Assembly (NCBI GenBank): GCA_963922205.1
Contig: CAWUHX010000016.1
Span: 930,001-994,000, forward strand
Direction: 5' to 3'
DNA: 64,000 bases
Origin: Romanomermis culicivorax
Taxonomy: Eukaryota; Nematoda; Enoplea; Mermithida; Mermithidae
Below, piece after piece: positions 54,680-64,000 of the stretch (positions are counted from its first letter, which is position 1; the number at the start of each line of letters is the position of its first letter). A program made the position numbers and the translations under genes. The notes under the pieces were generated by a model. That model did not search any database. It worked only from the letters and a program-made list of their open reading frames with translations, and was not told the DNA's origin.

Positions 54680-55226
54680 TCCCATCAAACTTGGCGCCGT
54701 CAAGGCACACGCCCTCATCGACACCGGTGCATAATGCTCTGTATTGTCTTCAGGATTAGTCAAATGAGCTTTCGACAAACAATCGCTCCAACTTCCGATA
54801 TGTGGTAAAAACAAAGTGGCCGATAAAGCAGTTGTCAATGCCCATGGTCCAGTAGTCATTACAATGGAATCCGCATTCGGTGAACATATGATCAAATGTG
54901 TAATCCTTGACAATGACGGAAACAATCAATGTATCATTGGCACCGACTTTCTCATCTATCCGGATATCCACGCCATCTTAAATTTCAAGGAAAATTACAT
55001 CGAAATTCAAGACGTAAAGTTGCCGCTCAAAGTGATCGCTTCAGTCCACCCCCAAACCGAATTATTCTTAAACGCTGCAAACGATAACGTTCTTGAAGAA
55101 ATCCCCGAAGAGGACCGAGTAAGTTTCTATGACGATAAATCCAATATTTTCAGCCAACCTGAAGAAATGGAGGCCGAACAACCGATACGGCAAGCTCAAC
55201 CTAGTCCACCCCAACCGCTACCTTAG
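54680..55226 (+). pseudogene. Retroviral-type protease region, broken
   Basis: The active-site string ALIDTGA is at about 54711-54731 and is followed immediately by a TAA stop. The second conserved part, CIIGTDFLIYPDI, is in the open frame 54816-55226, as in the flap and C-terminal (IIGxDFL) part of Gypsy proteases. A spacer of about 550 bp (to 55775) links it to the reverse transcriptase. Confidence 0.75.
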
Positions 55227-55775
55227 CGGCTGGAGGTTACGGAGCTTGCATAGCGGATTTTCCTCATACCCCAAGTATCGGTTTCAATCTCGCCACACTG
55301 CCAGCAATGGGTAAACAGCACCATTTTCCCTACAACAATGGCAACCATTCCAGATGTGATTCAACCACTATCAACCAATAGCATAGCCGCAGAACTCCCC
55401 ATCGAAACGGCATTCGTCAACGTCACCAATGGCGACTGTCTGCTACTCTTTGTCAATAATACGCCGAATAGCATCAAACTCCGCCCAAACCAACTTATCG
55501 CAGTGGTAAAACACATGCTTGGTCAAGCCGAATCCCCTGTAGATTGTCAAGTAGCAACGGCTGCCGCACACCGCGATCTAACCTACCACAAACCAGCCGC
55601 CCTTGATAAATCGCTCCCTTGTCATACCGACCAGCAAAAATTGAATTTCCCTTTGAACAAGATGACAGCTAAAACCCACATTACTGCCGCGCAAAAAGCA
55701 AAGGCCTTCCGCATGCTCTGACAAAACTGCGACGTCTTCAGTCTCTCCAGCGACAAGCCTACCTTCACAAAAGAA

Positions 55776-56930
55776 TTGACCGTCAGCATTGATACCGGCA
55801 CCGCAAAACCAGTATTCCACCATTATTACCGCGCGGTGATGGAACAAAGACCAATTGTACGCCGCCATATTCAAGAAATGCTTGACAACAACTTCATCAA
55901 ACAATCCCGCTCGCCCTGGGCCGCACCCCTATTCTTTGTAAAGAAAAAAGATGGCTCTTGGAGACCCATTATCGACTACCATTTAAAATAAACAACGTCA
56001 TGCCCAGCGACAAATTCCCAATCCGGCGCATTGATGATTATTTGGACGCGATGGGACAAGCGAAATTTTTCACTACGCTCGACCTCAAGGCAGGGTATTG
56101 GCAGGTACCCCTCGACAATGATTCCCGTGATAAAACAACCTTCATCTGCCAAGAAGGTTTGTTTCGATTCAAAGTTTTGCCATTCGGTTTGAAGAACGCG
56201 CCTGCGGAATTTCAACATTTGATGGAACAAATTCTCTGCCCTTATATATGGGAAATTTGCCTCGTCTACATTGACGATATGATCGTTTTCTCGAATTCAT
56301 TTGAAGAACATTTGGAGCATCTACAAATTGTTTTCGACGCCCTCTGCGCAGCCAATCTTACACTTTGGCCCGACAAATGTGAATTCCTGCCGCCGCAAGT
56401 CAAATTTTTGGGATGGAATCACTGCCAATCCGGAGAAAGTCAAGGCTATCGCGGAGTACAAATTCCGGACTACCAACAAAGGTATGCAAAGTTCTTTAGG
56501 TTTAGTCCAATGATGCAAATGATTTATCCCAAAATTGGCAACCTTGTCCAGTCCTTTGTATGGACTCCTACAGAAAGATGCTCAATATATCGCCACGGAG
56601 GAACACCACACCGCCTTGGAAGACATCAAAAAAGCTCTCACGACATTGCCTTTCCTCTGCTATCCAGTGTAGGACGGTAAAGCTCAATTTGTCATCCAAA
56701 CTGACGCCAGTACGACCACCATCGGAGCAATTTTGTATCAGGAAAATGGCAAAGATCAATGGGTCATCGCATACAACAGCCGCATACTTACTGATGCTGA
56801 AACACCCTATAGTACAATAGAGCGCGAGTGCCTCGCCATGGTCTACGGTTTCCGGATGTACCGCCACTTTGTGTGTGGCCAAAAAGTGATTTTTTGCACC
56901 GACCACAAGCCCCTCGAATGGTCAAGATGA
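55776..56930 (+). pseudogene. Reverse transcriptase and RNase H region, broken
   Basis: RT starts with [18 protein letters not shown], then a frame change near 55985. The frame 55958-56680 then carries FFTTLDLKAGYWQVPL, LPFGLKNAPAEFQHLM and the catalytic box VYIDDMIVFS. A frameshift near 56410 moves the ANPEKVKAI block into another frame, and a TAG at about 56672 precedes RNase H. RNase H (from about 56690) has QTDAS, STIERECLAMVYG and FCTDHKPLEW, the expected Asp and Glu residues, before a further frame break near 56928. Confidence 0.9.
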
Positions 56931-57144
56931 AAAACACCAAAATTCGCGCCTTCAACGTTTCGCTATCAATCTCCAGGACTATGACTACAAAGTCAAATAC
57001 GTCAAAGGCAAAGACAACGCTTGTGCCGATTTTTTGTCCAGAAAAGATGAATGTGAGAAACAGCCAATTCCGAACACTGAAGACTTAACCACAGAAATTT
57101 TCTAAAAAAATTTTCGCTCTGCTGGTGCATTTTCGGACGCCAAC

Positions 57145-58508
57145 TTGACAGTACCGGATAGACTCCCAGCAGCAGCTTCATCGCCCAAAGACGCCGACAC
57201 AGACGTCAATGCCGTCACTCGGGCAATGACCAAAAAGACCATCAGTCAACCCACACTCTCTGATTCCATACCATTGGCCTCCGATTACGCGCCGCCTCCA
57301 GCCAAAGCCATAACAATGGCCTCCCACGACCAAGTCTCACGAGCACAGGCTGCTGATCCAGCTATCACCAGGCTCATCGCCTCTCTCCAAATCCATAACA
57401 TCGCAAAACACCCACCGATTTTCTTCACAGAAGATGGACTTTTGTATCGACAAATCAAAGATATCAAGCAACTAGCCATTCCCGCATCCCTGGTTGATCA
57501 AATGCTTCATCAATTCCACGGTGCAAAAATTTTGAATCACGAAGGATCAAATCCCATGCTGGCAGCCATCAAAGCTCATTTTTGGTGGCCACGCATGGAA
57601 GAAGACGTACGTGATTGGATCAAGTCCTGCAAGATCTACCAATTGACCACGCCACGCACATCGCCACCTCCACTGCTATTGCTGATCCAGCCCAAGCACC
57701 CCTTCGAGATCATCGCCACCGATGTTGTCAACATATTGCCGGTAGATGAGAAACGTCCATACGTTATTGTTTTTCAGGATTATATTACGAAATGGGTCTC
57801 GGCACATCCCATACCTGACCAAATAGCTTCAACAATCGTGGAATGCTTCGTGAACAACGTCGTCCTAACACACGGCAGCCCGCTTGTCCTCCTTTCCGAT
57901 CAAGGTGGATGTTTCAGGTCAAAGCTTATGCAGGATATTTGCGACCTTCTCAAAATACGAAAAGTCAAAACCATGGTGTATCATCCCCAGTGCAGCAGAA
58001 TGGTGGAGCGCTTCAATCACTTGCCCAACTAAAGAAGTACACTGCAGACGATCGGGACAATTGGGAGCGCTACTTGCCGTATGCTGTGTTCACCTATAAC
58101 GCCACGCCACACACAGCTACAGGTCACTCCCCCTTCAGCTTGTTAAGAGGCTACAAACTGCGCATAACTTTTGACTATGACTGCGCCCGCCGACTCATGT
58201 TGCCGCTCAATTACGACGCCTACCAGCATATTCTAACGCAAGCGCAACTACAAATGCACAAGAAAATCAAAACCAACGTTGATGTAGCCGCCGCAGTCAG
58301 TAAAGAATACTTTGACGGCAAAGCCCGAACGCGTGATTTTGCCGTTAATGACCTTGTACTCTTGATAAACACACGAAAGGCAAACAAAATCCAACCCAAT
58401 TTCATTGGACCTTTTATTATCACAGACGCATCCCGCGCAGCTGAAAACGTCATCACTATCGATTCACTCAATGGGCCCCGCCGGCTGCAAACCGTTTCCG
58501 TGAGGTGA
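57145..58508 (+). pseudogene. Integrase region with GPF module, broken
   Basis: The N-terminal zinc-binding domain has both His residues, but the CxxC is altered to CKIY, losing its second Cys. The catalytic D,D-35-E is complete: [14 protein letters not shown] and MVERFN with 35 residues between the last two. A frameshift near 58020 moves on to frame 57843-58508, which carries YNATPHTATGHSPF and the C-terminal NFIGPFIITDA (GPY/F-type module). Confidence 0.88.
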
Positions 58509-58843
58509 CTGAAACCATTCATACTGCACCCTGCCAAAGAAGTTTTTGACTTCGAAACTGGCCGACTGTGTTTGCCTCACACTTCATGCCGTCAATAGTT
58601 TGATTTGAAATTTTCTTTTGTGATATGGCGCTCATCATGCCGAGTTGTACATAATCCCCGCATTTTGTTTAATTTAGGTCCTGGCGACAATGCTGACGAG
58701 ACAACAACTAGGGACCAAGTGTAACCCGTTTGGTTGCTTCCCCTCCGCCCAACTCACCACCAGCAAACACTTTACCAACTTTACAACATCGCCCTACATA
58801 TTTCCCCATTTCCACACTTTCCCTGTAGGAGGGGGTATCTTCT

Positions 58844-58980
58844 TTAATGTTAGGTTCTGGCCAGACCATTCAGTTTACTTCCGCCCTTTACTTTAATGTT
58901 AGGTTCTGGCCATTTTTAGGTTTACTTTACTTTAATGTTAGGTTCTGGCCAGGCCATTCGGTTTACTTCCGCCCGACCCT
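58844..58980 (+). repeat. Tandem repeat in the retrotransposon 3' region
   Basis: Three partial copies of a unit containing TTTAATGTTAGGTTCTGGCC and GTTTACTTCCGCCC, about 45-60 bp long, at 58844, 58893 and 58931. They lie between pol and the 3' ORF region. Confidence 0.8.
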
Positions 58981-59037
58981 GGTTGCATTCACTCTCACAA
59001 GACTAATTGATTTTAGCTCCCATTAACATAGTGGTGT

Positions 59038-60740
59038 TTGTATTGCTTTTTCATAAACGTAGTTTTGCATTTTCTTACTTTACACTTTCTTCACCTTTCA
59101 GTGGCTTATTCTTTTACTATTACATTCCTATTTCTCGCTTCCCGCCGCAATAGTCGCATTTTCCAGCCGCTCTCACAAATGTTTTTCAACATGACAACGC
59201 GGTCAACCTCTTCCACTTCTGCAGCTGATGAACCCCCACCCTACGGCGAATGGATAAACATCAACAAATGTTACGTACGATGGGCCAAACAGCAGCCACA
59301 TCAAAACGATTTGAGCTTCTGCTGCAACGGTACATTTTATTTTTTACTGCTTTCTTTGCTTTTCTTTTGCATGGTCTTTCTGCTTGGGACCCTATGGGAA
59401 CCCCCCCCACTCTGTAGCCCTGCACCAGAGCCCATGGTCAGCCGCCGCAATCCCATCATCATCAAGTTGTGGCAACTACTACGCAACATCTGGCCGCTGC
59501 TTTGACCCCCCATATGACAACTCTCGTCATCTCCCTATCGTAGCCTGATCCAGTTGGCAAAATGCGCTAGTCAAAGTGACATCGCCGCCCAAGCCGTTGT
59601 TTCCCCGGGGCGTGTCTACCTTTTCATACAGCAAGCAACGCCATATCTTTCTTGGTTCGATTCTAAAGTCAACCTTTTGATTCCATTTCGTTTCCTCAAT
59701 CTGGAGCCCACTGTGTCATATGCCGAATATCACGCTCGCTCTTGTTTAAGAACAAAACGTCAAATGATTGATCCATGCAGCGGATTTGGAGTCTTGGTAC
59801 ATCTCCATGTACGCCAGACCTCCTAACGTATTGCTTCCGCCAATCTTTCTTTCACCCGGAAGTTTGGGGCAGGCCTTGGCCGCCCAACCCACACCAAACT
59901 TCCGTGGCTACACTCTGGTTGGCTTCGACACCAAATCAATCATGGCCGCGGACATGAAGAATTTCCATTTTACCTTCACTAGCGTTGTACCAATATTTTC
60001 GCGCCCACTATCGCACTAGGTATCAAGAACAACAACCACCCGTTTCGCCTGATGTCGCCACGTTGATTCTTCAATGGGTCGCTGGTCTCTGGGCTGAAGA
60101 GCTCAGCCCAGTCGACGCCGTCCACGCCCCACATCTGGCTCTCTTTCCGTACAAAGCATGAGGCCTGGACAACCTGTTGTGTCTATTGCAAGCCTACAAC
60201 ACTGCTGTCAGTTTGATCGATAGCTGGATGGCTTACCCGCAATATTCTCCATTTGAACAACCTCCAGAAATTGCAGACATTCAAACAATCTATCTTCAAT
60301 ACCATAGCAAAACCGACCGTCCGGTGCCCCTGCTGCGTATGCACAATTTCTCTGCCTGGTGGAACTTGCTGCCACCGCGACTGTTGCCGCCAACAGGGTT
60401 ACCTTCGGACCGCCCCTCCTTGATAGCTACGCAGCTGCCACCTCCCAGCGTCAACCCTCTCTCATGGCTATGGTCGCAAACCTTCACTTCGTCTTCCCAC
60501 TGCCGTGATACTGCTGACTATGGCTGCTATCCTTGCCACTCTCGTTCCGTTTGTTTCGACAGCCATGATGATCCCCGCGACCCCCATGGCTATCACAATG
60601 AATGCTATTGCCAGGAAAATCGTGACCACCGCAACAATCATCAGCAATCTCGTTCCGCATCGGACACTCTCCATCATGGCCGCCATTGATTTCAAGCTTT
60701 TGTACAGTAACATTTGTTTTTTCCCTTTTTATTTTCATTA
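59038..60740 (+). pseudogene. Extra 3' coding region with membrane segments, broken
   Basis: A remnant coding region after pol: frames 59038-59505, 59554-59826, 59768-60019, 60177-60689 and 60505-60741. The first frame has a hydrophobic N-terminal stretch (59038-59140) and a strong membrane segment FYFLLLSLLFFCMVFLLG (about 59335-59390) after DEPPPYGEW; the last is hydrophobic and alanine/isoleucine-rich. The position is that of env in env-bearing Gypsy elements, but I see no fusion peptide, cleavage site or recognised family. It could instead be an element-specific accessory ORF. Confidence 0.45.
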
Positions 60741-61254
60741 ACCTCGTTAATATCGGTTGTTTTGTTTTTCGAATCTCTTTTTGTGCTTTATATTTGTACT
60801 AGTATTCCCAGCGCATGTGCAGCAGATGCTAAGACCACACAGTAAGACAACTCGACCTGCTCTACCGCCACACACCCCCACTTGTGCCATTTGTCCTTTC
60901 CGCCTCCGCCGCCTTGTGCCCATATCATTACTGCCGCCATCGTAGTGGCCGGCCTCACCCTCCCATCTGCATGGCTTCGTATGCTGGTGCGCTCCAGTAT
61001 ATCGGTGCGGACAGAGTGACAAATCGAGCTGCGGTGTTGCCTGAACTTACAGCCTTCTAGTTGCAACCCACCTTGGGAGGTCTCACCCTAAGCACTGTCC
61101 AAAATCAGCTCAAACAACTGCAACGACTCCGTCCTCCCCACTGTGTGATACTGTAGACCTCTTCGGCCACCCCGGTGACAGCCTGTAGTGGCGGTGCCCT
61201 TCTCCCTTGCACGTTTTGGTTATCTCTTGACGATTACTTAGGGCGATCTACGGC

Positions 61255-61267
61255 AAGGGGGGAGGGG
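61255..61267 (+). other. Polypurine tract
   Basis: AAGGGGGGAGGGG immediately before the 3' LTR, the plus-strand priming site of LTR retroelements. Confidence 0.9.
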
Positions 61268-61799
61268 TGTTGTAGTGTGTTTCCATTGATTTTCTCATAT
61301 TTTGTCAACTCGCGCATGAGGCTGGCAAGTACCAAGTGGAGTGAGCAACGTGGACCATCAACAGTCGTTTTACTGTAGCGCACGTCGGTACGCGTGCGCT
61401 GGCTCCCTCGATGTACATTATTATTGTTTTTATAACGTCAGCCCCTTTAGTGTTATTCCGTACTCGTTGCCTCCCCACACACAGGTCTTTGTTTGTTTTT
61501 CTTCCCAGTGCATGGGAGTGAATCATTTGTATTCTCGCCTCGCCCCGTTTGTTAGTAAGAGTTTTTCATTACATAAGATAAAATTAGAAAGGTCTTTCCT
61601 TTCCAGTTTTCATTTAATTTGGGAGACAACTAAGGAAGTATCTCTTCCTTGATTAATGGGATTATTTTGTCGGGTTTACGTACAATTATTTAAGTTAATC
61701 GGATAAGCGTGGGCGTGGGAAATACGTACATCAAGGACGAATCCTGGGATCCCAATCCTGCCTAAAACTCAAAGCCCCGACTCAACCTCAAATACAACA
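61268..61799 (+). repeat. 3' LTR (532 bp)
   Basis: TGTTGTAGTG start and ATACAACA end, matching the 5' LTR at about 93%. Followed by CATT, the target duplication. Confidence 0.95.
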
Positions 61800-61819
61800 C
61801 ATTCATTTCCAAATCCAAT

Positions 61820-62222
61820 CATACATCTAATGGGGCCCGATGTCTGCGGGAGGGCCGGCGACTTTTTTGAGGCCGAGGTGTCACTGATGCCCCAAATTTT
61901 TAGGGGAGGGATCTCTGAAGGAAAAAATCGATTTTTTCACCATAAAAGTTCGAAAAACGGTTCAAAAAATAATTTTTGTCTAGAAAAACCGCAAAAAATG
62001 TATTCATGGCGCGAAACGCCGAGAAAATTGACGTTTTTGACCATTTTTTGTTCAAAAATTGACATTTTTCATGAAAAAATTAACATTTTCACTATTTTTC
62101 CGATCAAAAGTATGGGGATCCCATATGGCTAGCCATAGAATTGGAAAATCCTGGGGGTTCGCCCGATGGCTAGCCGTGTGGCTGACGATTTTCTTTTTTC
62201 TAATGTTCTAAATTACAAGCAT
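61820..62222 (+). repeat. Palindromic MITE-like repeat, copy at 62 kb
   Basis: Starts CATACATCTAATGGGGCCCG and ends near TTACAAGCATTC. Contains GGCGCGAAACGCC (62009) and two GGCTAGCC palindromes (about 62129 and 62168). It begins 17 bp after the retrotransposon's target duplication. Confidence 0.65.
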
Positions 62223-63074
62223 TCATTTTAAAAAATTCACTCATTGATCAGGCTATGTTAATTTCCAACTCGTAGACCATTTATCTCCTAGGTCGAAATT
62301 TTCACGCGCTAAAAGTTGAAAATGTTGTACAAAATTGTATAATGAAACGTTTCCAGAGCTTTAGGAGCCGCAAAAATTGTTTCCTGAACAGTTTTATCCA
62401 CATAAGAAATGTGGATCTCTACCTGATAGAATCAGGTGCTTTTAGTATGTAGAAATTCAGTCACATGACGTGACATTCATACGTTTCGACTTGTTCGGAG
62501 TAGACTCGTGCTTCAACATGAATAATTAAATATCTGATGTGACTGGAAAGATTATTAAAATCACGAAGCCTTAAAGTTTCAACAAGTAAAATTGGCTTCT
62601 AAGGCAATTGAGAGCAAACATGCGCGGCAAGAATTTTTCAGGGGGTGTCCTTGAACTTTTTATCCAGAGGGTAGGGGGTGAGCGAGCAAAAAAACAAAGA
62701 AAATAATTCTGCAAGCTTGTTTTTCATACAAAATATGCACAAAAATCATCAAAAAAGCTGTCTTGGAAAAAGTTTAGGCCGGGTGGCCAGAATCTCAGGC
62801 TAGGGGATTTACCTTCCCCCTACCCTCCCTATGTGCATGTATGATTGAGAGCTATTTTATTACTTACGTAGCCATTGTCTCCAACGTGGGCAAACTATTT
62901 GAAATATCTTAAGAAATTGAGTTTTAACTGTATGATTAAGAATTTTTTCAACACCCATGCAAATCAAAGTTGGCAAGTATCGTCTTCGATTTTTTAGTAG
63001 GTTATAGTACGGACAAAGCTGAAGAGCTTGTTCAGGAATGACTTCTTGGGTGACAAGATTTATATTTTAAACTT

Positions 63075-63450
63075 CTAGTATGATCAGGCCGGTAACTATG
63101 AGGAATAGGCGCGAATGCTCCCGAAATGAAATCGAGAAAAATTTATTTAGCCCATCTGATAACGCAGCTTCATTATCAGGATATAATGATAGGTGGTAGA
63201 CGTATATCGATTCGTTACATTTGAATAAGTGATTTTATTCATAGTTTAATACCAATTCAAAAAAAATTTTGATCATAAATATTCTATATTATCTGTTTCT
63301 AGTAGATATCCATTTTTAGAAGATTTTTCAAATCTAGTCAAAGGTAAATTTCCGTGAAGCTTCGCCCTAGACCCCACCAGGAGGTGCTTAGGCGCGCCAT
63401 CCTGAACCTCTCAGCCCGGTGTTTGGTAGCTACGCAACCTAAGCAGGCAC
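63075..63450 (-). repeat. Dispersed repeat, reverse copy
   Basis: Reverse-complement relative of 44570-44925: GGTAGCTACGCAACC, GAAGCTTCGCCCTAGACCCC, GCAGCTTCATTATCAG and TGATTTTATTC match. The rest of 62223-64000 is AT-rich intron sequence without a gene or SZT2 exon that I could find. Confidence 0.5.
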
Positions 63451-64000
63451 GTCGAGTTTCGTCTATGTTTAAAAAATGTTGACATTCTCTACCCCTAAAA
63501 AGTTTATGGGCACGAGCCTGACTATGATAGTACAGTAGTGCTCATTCAGCTCACGCATGGGCTGGGTACGGACCTGAGTATGATCGTGCGCTAATGCGTC
63601 TCTCAAAATACCAACTCGTAGAGAATTCAATCCTGCATTGAATGGTGCCAACAATCTCTTAGGAAATCTATAGTGTAACTTGTTACAATGAGATATAAAA
63701 AATCCATTGAAGAACGCTCAGTCTGTAACTAAATTATCTTAAAAATGAGTTTCGACTCCGAACAAGCACGACCTGTTGAATACGGTTGAGATTAATGCGA
63801 GAGGCTGAGTGTGGTTTAATAAAATCTGACATACATGATTTGTTTTTTATCTGTGTAAAGTTAAGACTTTATGACCTGTCGTTCAAAAAAGGAGAAACGC
63901 AACTCGGATCGGAATTGAATTCTCATTCCGTCAATGAGTAATGTTTTTGAGCGAGCACATCATTACATACCACTGCTCTGTATATATAATAATTTTCATT

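Larger units (their letters stand above)
51297..61799 (+). mobile_element. Complete but decayed Ty3/Gypsy-type LTR retrotransposon (10.5 kb)
   Basis: Flanked by the 4-bp duplication CATT (51293-51296 and 61800-61803). Both LTRs begin TGTTGTA and end TACAACA. The order inside is leader, gag, protease, reverse transcriptase, RNase H, integrase with a GPF module, an extra 3' region, and a polypurine tract. PR-RT-RH-IN order defines Ty3/Gypsy; the extra 3' region invites comparison with env-bearing members, but no envelope is recognised. Many stop codons and frameshifts break every domain, so it is not autonomous. It sits in the sense direction in the SZT2 intron after exon 57. Confidence 0.95.

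Noticed and set aside
60468-60738. Hydrophobic minus-strand ORFs in the retrotransposon 3' region
   Set aside because: Antisense to the element's own coding direction and interleaved with plus frames of similar length.
1-64000. tRNA, rRNA or CRISPR loci
   Set aside because: None was recognised on either strand by reading; a structural tRNA search was not possible here.

Overview
This is a eukaryotic, invertebrate-looking nuclear window: AT-rich, with spliceosomal introns (45 bp to more than 13 kb), many decayed DNA transposons, and one LTR retrotransposon. Almost everything up to 50.8 kb is one plus-strand gene. I assembled 57 exons (1-26 to 50604-50808) with GT-AG borders (one GC-AG) and consistent reading phase; two joins are ambiguous. 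They give about 2,950 residues that align from end to end, in order, with my memory of vertebrate SZT2, the large KICSTOR subunit that brings GATOR1 to the lysosome to restrain mTORC1. The gene is cut at both window edges: the N-terminal start and the C-terminal several hundred residues are missing. The lineage is a guess: an enoplean/dorylaimian nematode (mermithid-like) would fit the TE content and the nested 4-TM gene, but other invertebrates are not excluded.

Layout. 1-5.2 kb: exons 1-13. 5.2-8.5 kb: intron with a large inverted-repeat (foldback) array and a hAT MITE. 8.5-11.8 kb: exons 14-22. 11.8-16.7 kb: long intron with repeat fragments. 16.7-31.2 kb: exons 23-42, with a 985-bp hAT element only 30 bp after one exon, a 988-bp hAT relative of the MITEs, and palindromic MITE-like repeats. 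31.2-36.6 kb: exons 43-45 among repeats. 36.6-41.7 kb: a 1.5-kb TIR element carrying an aspartic-protease-like fragment, then tandem repeats and a 158-bp foldback. 41.7-47.6 kb: exons 46-56. 50.6 kb: exon 57.

Nested inside intron 51, on the minus strand, is a separate two-exon gene for a 232-residue four-helix membrane protein that resembles LAPTM lysosomal proteins (44968-45782). SZT2 works on the lysosome surface, so a lysosomal membrane gene in its intron is notable, though the link is only positional.

51297-61799 is a complete Ty3/Gypsy-type LTR element inserted in the sense direction in the intron after exon 57: two about 533-bp LTRs, CATT target duplication, polypurine tract, gag, protease, RT/RNase H, integrase, and an extra 3' region with membrane-spanning segments. 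Its LTRs are only about 93% identical and its coding region is full of stops and frameshifts, so it is an old dead copy. The remainder (61.8-64 kb) is intronic repeat sequence with no exon found.
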